Source: Nostoc sp. CHAB 5844 (GTDB lineage Bacteria > Cyanobacteriota > Cyanobacteriia > Cyanobacteriales > Nostocaceae). Taken from it: a stretch of 64,000 bases of DNA. Below the pieces are notes generated by a model that was given only the letters and a program-made list of their open reading frames with translations, ran no database searches and was not told the origin of the DNA. A program made the position numbers and the translations under genes. Location: positions 1 to 64,000 of the forward strand of contig NZ_JAIVFW010000017.1 of assembly GCF_020829595.1 (NCBI RefSeq). Reading direction: 5' to 3'. Below are positions 61,007 through 64,000 of this stretch, in pieces (the first letter of the stretch is position 1; every line of letters begins with the position of its first letter).

Positions 61007-63631
61007 CTACAACCAATTACCAACTAACACATAAGGGGCCCAGTAAAGAGGACGAATGTATTGCGGACTAGACAGCAGCTTCAATTGAGCTTCGCGTAAA
61101 GCTGATGCTGTAGTTTTGCCAGTTATTAACTGATGGTAGAATTCACTAATAAACAAAGCAGTGGAGTCATCCCCAATCTGCCATAGGGACGCTAAAGTAC
61201 TGCGCGCCCCAGCACGCAGGGCAACTCCTGCTAATCCTAATGCAGCACGGTTATCTCCTTGTGCTGTTTCACAAGCGCTCAGAACAAGTAATTCCACTGG
61301 TTGTGTTCGTTTTTGCTCTCTACTTTTGAGCAAGCTATCTAATTCATTTACATAAATGCGTTTATCGGCTGCTAAGATAAAAGTGTCTTTTGCTTTAGAG
61401 CTAAATTGCCCGTGAGTTGCCAGATGAACAACTCTAAAAGGTTTGGCATTAATCGTTTTACTTAAAGTTGTACTTTTGAAATTTTCATCCAATAATATTG
61501 TCGTTGATACGCCCGATTGCTGAATCAATTTCAGTTCAACTTTAACGTTGGGAAGCGGTGCAAACTTTTCATTTTTGGGTGGTTGCGAGAGTCCTCCAGC
61601 AAGAGCGTTTAATTTTTCCTGCGCTAGAGGTTTGGGGGTAAATAGTTGCAATCCTGGGCTAATGGCGATCGCGTACTTCTGGACTAAATATTCTTTGCCA
61701 TCATACAATGCAGACATCGGAATATTTCGTAGTGACCCGTCTGGGATAAAGACTAGAGTATTAACTCTACTATTTTTGAGTTCACCTGCAACTGGTTTAA
61801 TTAACCAATCATAAAGCTGCTGGGAAACCGCTTGAAATTGATTACTAGCTTCAGGTTGAACTATCGTACCTCGCATTTGAGCGATCGCCTGCTCTACTTG
61901 CTGATGGTTCACCACAGAAGTTTTATGTATCAAAGGTTGGTTGGGAAGCTTGAGGATAACTTCTAACTGGTTGTCTAAGATAATCGGGTAAAAAATGGCA
62001 GTACTAGGATGATCGCGGTCTACCACTTCGTCCAATACCACAAATTGGTTACTCAAGCAAGCTTCTCGAAAAAAATTGTCTAGTTCTGCCAATTGCAAAG
62101 CTTCTATTCGCTTGCGGACTTTATCTAGATCGGGTTTTCCTTGTCCTTTCTGTTGTAAAAGCAGTTCTACTGACTGGCGATAAATAGGTTCTACGCTATC
62201 ACGAAAATTAAACTGTACCTCTCGGTTTACCGTCACTAAATCGGTGCGGAGAGACTCAAGAGTTGCGACTGCGGTATCATAAGCAGCGATCGCTCCCTCA
62301 GTATTTCCCTGTGCTTTGAGCAAGCGTCCCAACAGCCACTGCCAACGGTAAGCTATATCTGAAGCATCGATTTTTTCAGCGAGAAACAATGCTTGCTGCG
62401 TCAAATCCTGTGCTTCTGGCCATTGATTGTTTTGTTCGTAGACTTCTGCTAAACTGCCAAGTGCATAGGATTGGGCACGCTCATCACCTATGGTTTTGGC
62501 TTGTTGAACGCTGTTTGCGAGAATCTGGGCAATGTTTCTTTTGTCACCAATTTTGCTGATGGTGCGAGCAAAATTGATCCGTGCATAAATACCAGCTTGA
62601 GTAGTGGGCAGAGTTGCGAGTTGAGATTGGATTGTAGGTATGATTGTTTTCGCTTGTGCTGTTTGTTCATTCTCGACAAGCAAGCTAAGTTGATTAATTT
62701 GAGCTTGAACTTTGGTGAGTGGGTTGGATGCAACTAAAGCCGCATTTTCATAATGAGCGATCGCGTCTTTTGTATTACCTAACACTCTAGCAGTATTACC
62801 GAGGGAAAATTCTGTCAGACTAATTTCTGGAGGTAGTTGCAGACGTTGAGCGATTTCTAAGCTTTGTTGTAAGATTTGCTGGGATGACTCAAGTTCGCCT
62901 AATTGTTGTAAGACATTGCCGAGCGATCGCAAAGCTGTTATTTTTACAATTGAGTCAGGTTGGGAAATTAATTGTTGAGATACTTCATTCAATATATTTA
63001 AGCTACGGCGGTAAAAACCAGCAACTCGTAAAGCTTGTGCTTGGTTAATCCGGCTGCGCGTTACTCCAGCATTGTCACCTAACTTCTTCCAGATTTGCTC
63101 TGCTTGTTGTGATGTTTTTATAGATGCATCAGTTTGTCCCTGTACTAGTTGCAATTCGCCCTGAATATTGAGAGTTTGTGCCAGAATGTCTAACAATTCA
63201 GATTTGGGATTATTGACATTTAACTTTTGATTTATCTCATCCCAACCGAGTAAATTTAAGCTATTGTCAATAGTTGCATCAGCTTCTTTCCACGAACCGA
63301 GTTGCTGGTATACAAGAGAGAGGTTAGTCAGCGCTGCGGCTTGTGCGAGGTTATTGTTTTCTCGTTGATAGATACGAACAGCTTGTTGGAGAACAGTTAC
63401 AGCTTCAGCAAAGCGTCCAGCTTGATAAAGCGCTTCTCCTTGAGAGACAAGTTGCTGTGGGTTTATGGTTGAAGGTTTGGTATTTTGGGTGTAAAATCCA
63501 GCGGATGAATTTGTCTGAGGTTGTCTGGCGAATGTGCTAGGGATAATAGTTAGAGAAAAAGCAAGGGTAAATAGGACTACATTTCTTACCGCAAATCTCA
63601 GGAGTCGCTTGGTTAGTGCAAATGGATGCAT
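61007..63631 (-). CDS. TPR-CHAT-domain protein
   Basis: This 874-residue protein has a possible signal peptide (about residues 12-36, VRNVVLFTLAFSLTIIPS), a TPR-rich region to about residue 480 with several A-A-L-x-N-L-x-x-x-Y units, and a C-terminal CHAT domain (about 590-874). The CHAT caspase-like dyad is present as His740 (HLATHGQF) and Cys787 (LLVLSACETAQGD). Such proteins are abundant in filamentous cyanobacteria; some act as proteases activated by partner proteins. A secreted FHA-like gene lies 10 bp upstream on the same strand, so the two may be cotranscribed. Confidence 0.88.
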   Translation of the reverse strand: MHPFALTKRLLRFAVRNVVLFTLAFSLTIIPSTFARQPQTNSSAGFYTQNTKPSTINPQQLVSQGEALYQAGRFAEAVTVLQQAVRIYQRENNNLAQAAALTNLSLVYQQLGSWKEADATIDNSLNLLGWDEINQKLNVNNPKSELLDILAQTLNIQGELQLVQGQTDASIKTSQQAEQIWKKLGDNAGVTRSRINQAQALRVAGFYRRSLNILNEVSQQLISQPDSIVKITALRSLGNVLQQLGELESSQQILQQSLEIAQRLQLPPEISLTEFSLGNTARVLGNTKDAIAHYENAALVASNPLTKVQAQINQLSLLVENEQTAQAKTIIPTIQSQLATLPTTQAGIYARINFARTISKIGDKRNIAQILANSVQQAKTIGDERAQSYALGSLAEVYEQNNQWPEAQDLTQQALFLAEKIDASDIAYRWQWLLGRLLKAQGNTEGAIAAYDTAVATLESLRTDLVTVNREVQFNFRDSVEPIYRQSVELLLQQKGQGKPDLDKVRKRIEALQLAELDNFFREACLSNQFVVLDEVVDRDHPSTAIFYPIILDNQLEVILKLPNQPLIHKTSVVNHQQVEQAIAQMRGTIVQPEASNQFQAVSQQLYDWLIKPVAGELKNSRVNTLVFIPDGSLRNIPMSALYDGKEYLVQKYAIAISPGLQLFTPKPLAQEKLNALAGGLSQPPKNEKFAPLPNVKVELKLIQQSGVSTTILLDENFKSTTLSKTINAKPFRVVHLATHGQFSSKAKDTFILAADKRIYVNELDSLLKSREQKRTQPVELLVLSACETAQGDNRAALGLAGVALRAGARSTLASLWQIGDDSTALFISEFYHQLITGKTTASALREAQLKLLSSPQYIRPLYWAPYVLVGNWL

Positions 63632-63641
63632 ATTTCACACC

Positions 63642-64000
63642 TTAGCGAGATGTAAGACAAGAAGCAGGAGTTTGCCAAGAACCGTGAGGGGTGACACCGG
63701 GTGCTTGCGCCACGAGTTTTACATTCCCATTGCTATCAACTACCCAATCAGTAGCTTTCACAATGGTCGTCGCCGCAGCAACTTTAGTACTATTTGAGAC
63801 TGCTATTGGTTGTGGGGAAATTGTGGTTTTAGCTGAGTTTGCTGGTGAGGGTCTTAATCTCACCCATGCAGACAGAGTGCTTGTATCTTGTAACGGTTCA
63901 GTGGGACTCATCGGTAGTCCACCGCGCCCTGTCGCCACAAAGGAACTTTGACTTTGGCGACTCCCAGGAGTGCAGGCGGTGGAAATTTGCCTAGAGACAT
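63642..64000 (-). CDS. FHA-type two-partner-secretion exoprotein, C-terminal end
   Basis: On the minus strand, the frame is open from the window edge: ...ISTACTPGSRQSQSSFVATGRGG, then LPMSPTEPLQDTSTLSAWVRL, ending with APGVTPHGSWQTPASCLTSR and a stop at 63642. This matches the C terminus of cyanobacterial filamentous-haemagglutinin-type (TpsA) S-layer-like secreted proteins. The N-terminal secretion domain lies beyond the window. It is followed 10 bp later by the TPR-CHAT gene. Confidence 0.8.
   Translation of the reverse strand, partial: VSRQISTACTPGSRQSQSSFVATGRGGLPMSPTEPLQDTSTLSAWVRLRPSPANSAKTTISPQPIAVSNSTKVAAATTIVKATDWVVDSNGNVKLVAQAPGVTPHGSWQTPASCLTSR

Noticed and set aside
60882-61026. 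Small minus-strand frame overlapping the CHAT stop
   Set aside because: It gives about 48 codons with a TTG start and no ribosome site; a short fragment or chance frame is more likely.

Overview
The window comes from a heterocyst-forming filamentous cyanobacterium of the Nostoc/Anabaena type. The evidence is a complete fraC-fraD-fraE filament-integrity locus (45989-48486), many GCGATCGC (HIP1) octamers, DUF928, CHAT-TPR, pentapeptide and FHA-type proteins, and short interspersed repeats and decayed genes of the kind common in that group. It appears to be chromosomal sequence with a large accessory region on the left and centre.

Region 1 (about 1-44400) is an unusually dense organosulfur-scavenging region. 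It starts at the left edge with an IS5-type transposase fragment. It holds a SsuD-type monooxygenase, three SfnG/SsuD-like and two NtaA/DmoA-like FMN-dependent monooxygenases, two DszC/SfnB-like acyl-CoA-dehydrogenase-fold enzymes, a TauD-like and a CmcJ-like Fe(II) oxygenase, a flavin monooxygenase-like protein, a cysteine-dioxygenase-family protein overlapping a class II aldolase, and a ferritin-like di-iron protein. Uptake proteins are four SsuA-type lipoproteins without any SsuB/SsuC partner and a MetN/MetI system with three MetQ lipoproteins. An AprAB-like flavoprotein/ferredoxin pair, MFS exporters and several methyltransferases complete it. The expected logic is capture of sulfonates, sulfones, sulfides or methionine-like compounds, oxidative C-S cleavage to sulfite, and disposal of the carbon product.

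A palindrome TACNGTAA-N10-TTACNGTA (or a close variant) recurs before most of these transcription units (3492, 4751, 15511, 20203, 30947, 33709, 34016, 44411; a weak match at 27961). I read it as the operator of an undescribed sulfur regulon whose regulator is not encoded here.

Inside this region, 30827-33790 is scarred. A ~195-bp segment carrying a monooxygenase promoter and 5' end is duplicated, and between the copies lie an MFS gene, an aroA pseudogene (5' truncated, 4-bp tandem duplication) and two HAD-phosphatase fragments.

Region 2 (44600-50800) is core-like: a tandem-domain cob(I)alamin adenosyltransferase, fraCDE, a membrane-anchored FAD/2Fe-2S reductase and a pentapeptide protein.

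Region 3 (51100-59300) is an accessory island. It contains a broken DUF3854 gene, two arrays of a 71-nt repeat (51932-52089 and 58549-58736, each pointing at the nearest gene), a family of three small unknown proteins, three MITE-like elements, a GH64 beta-1,3-glucanase without signal peptide, a 142-bp tandem repeat, and a 783-residue protein with three internal repeats and a C-terminal degenerate Nudix domain. Each 71-nt unit looks like a self-contained small-RNA unit (TANNNT box, covarying hairpin, T-run).

Region 4 (59276-64000) has a DUF928 protein, a ParE/antitoxin pair, a CHAT-TPR protease-like protein and the 3' end of an FHA-type secreted protein running off the window.
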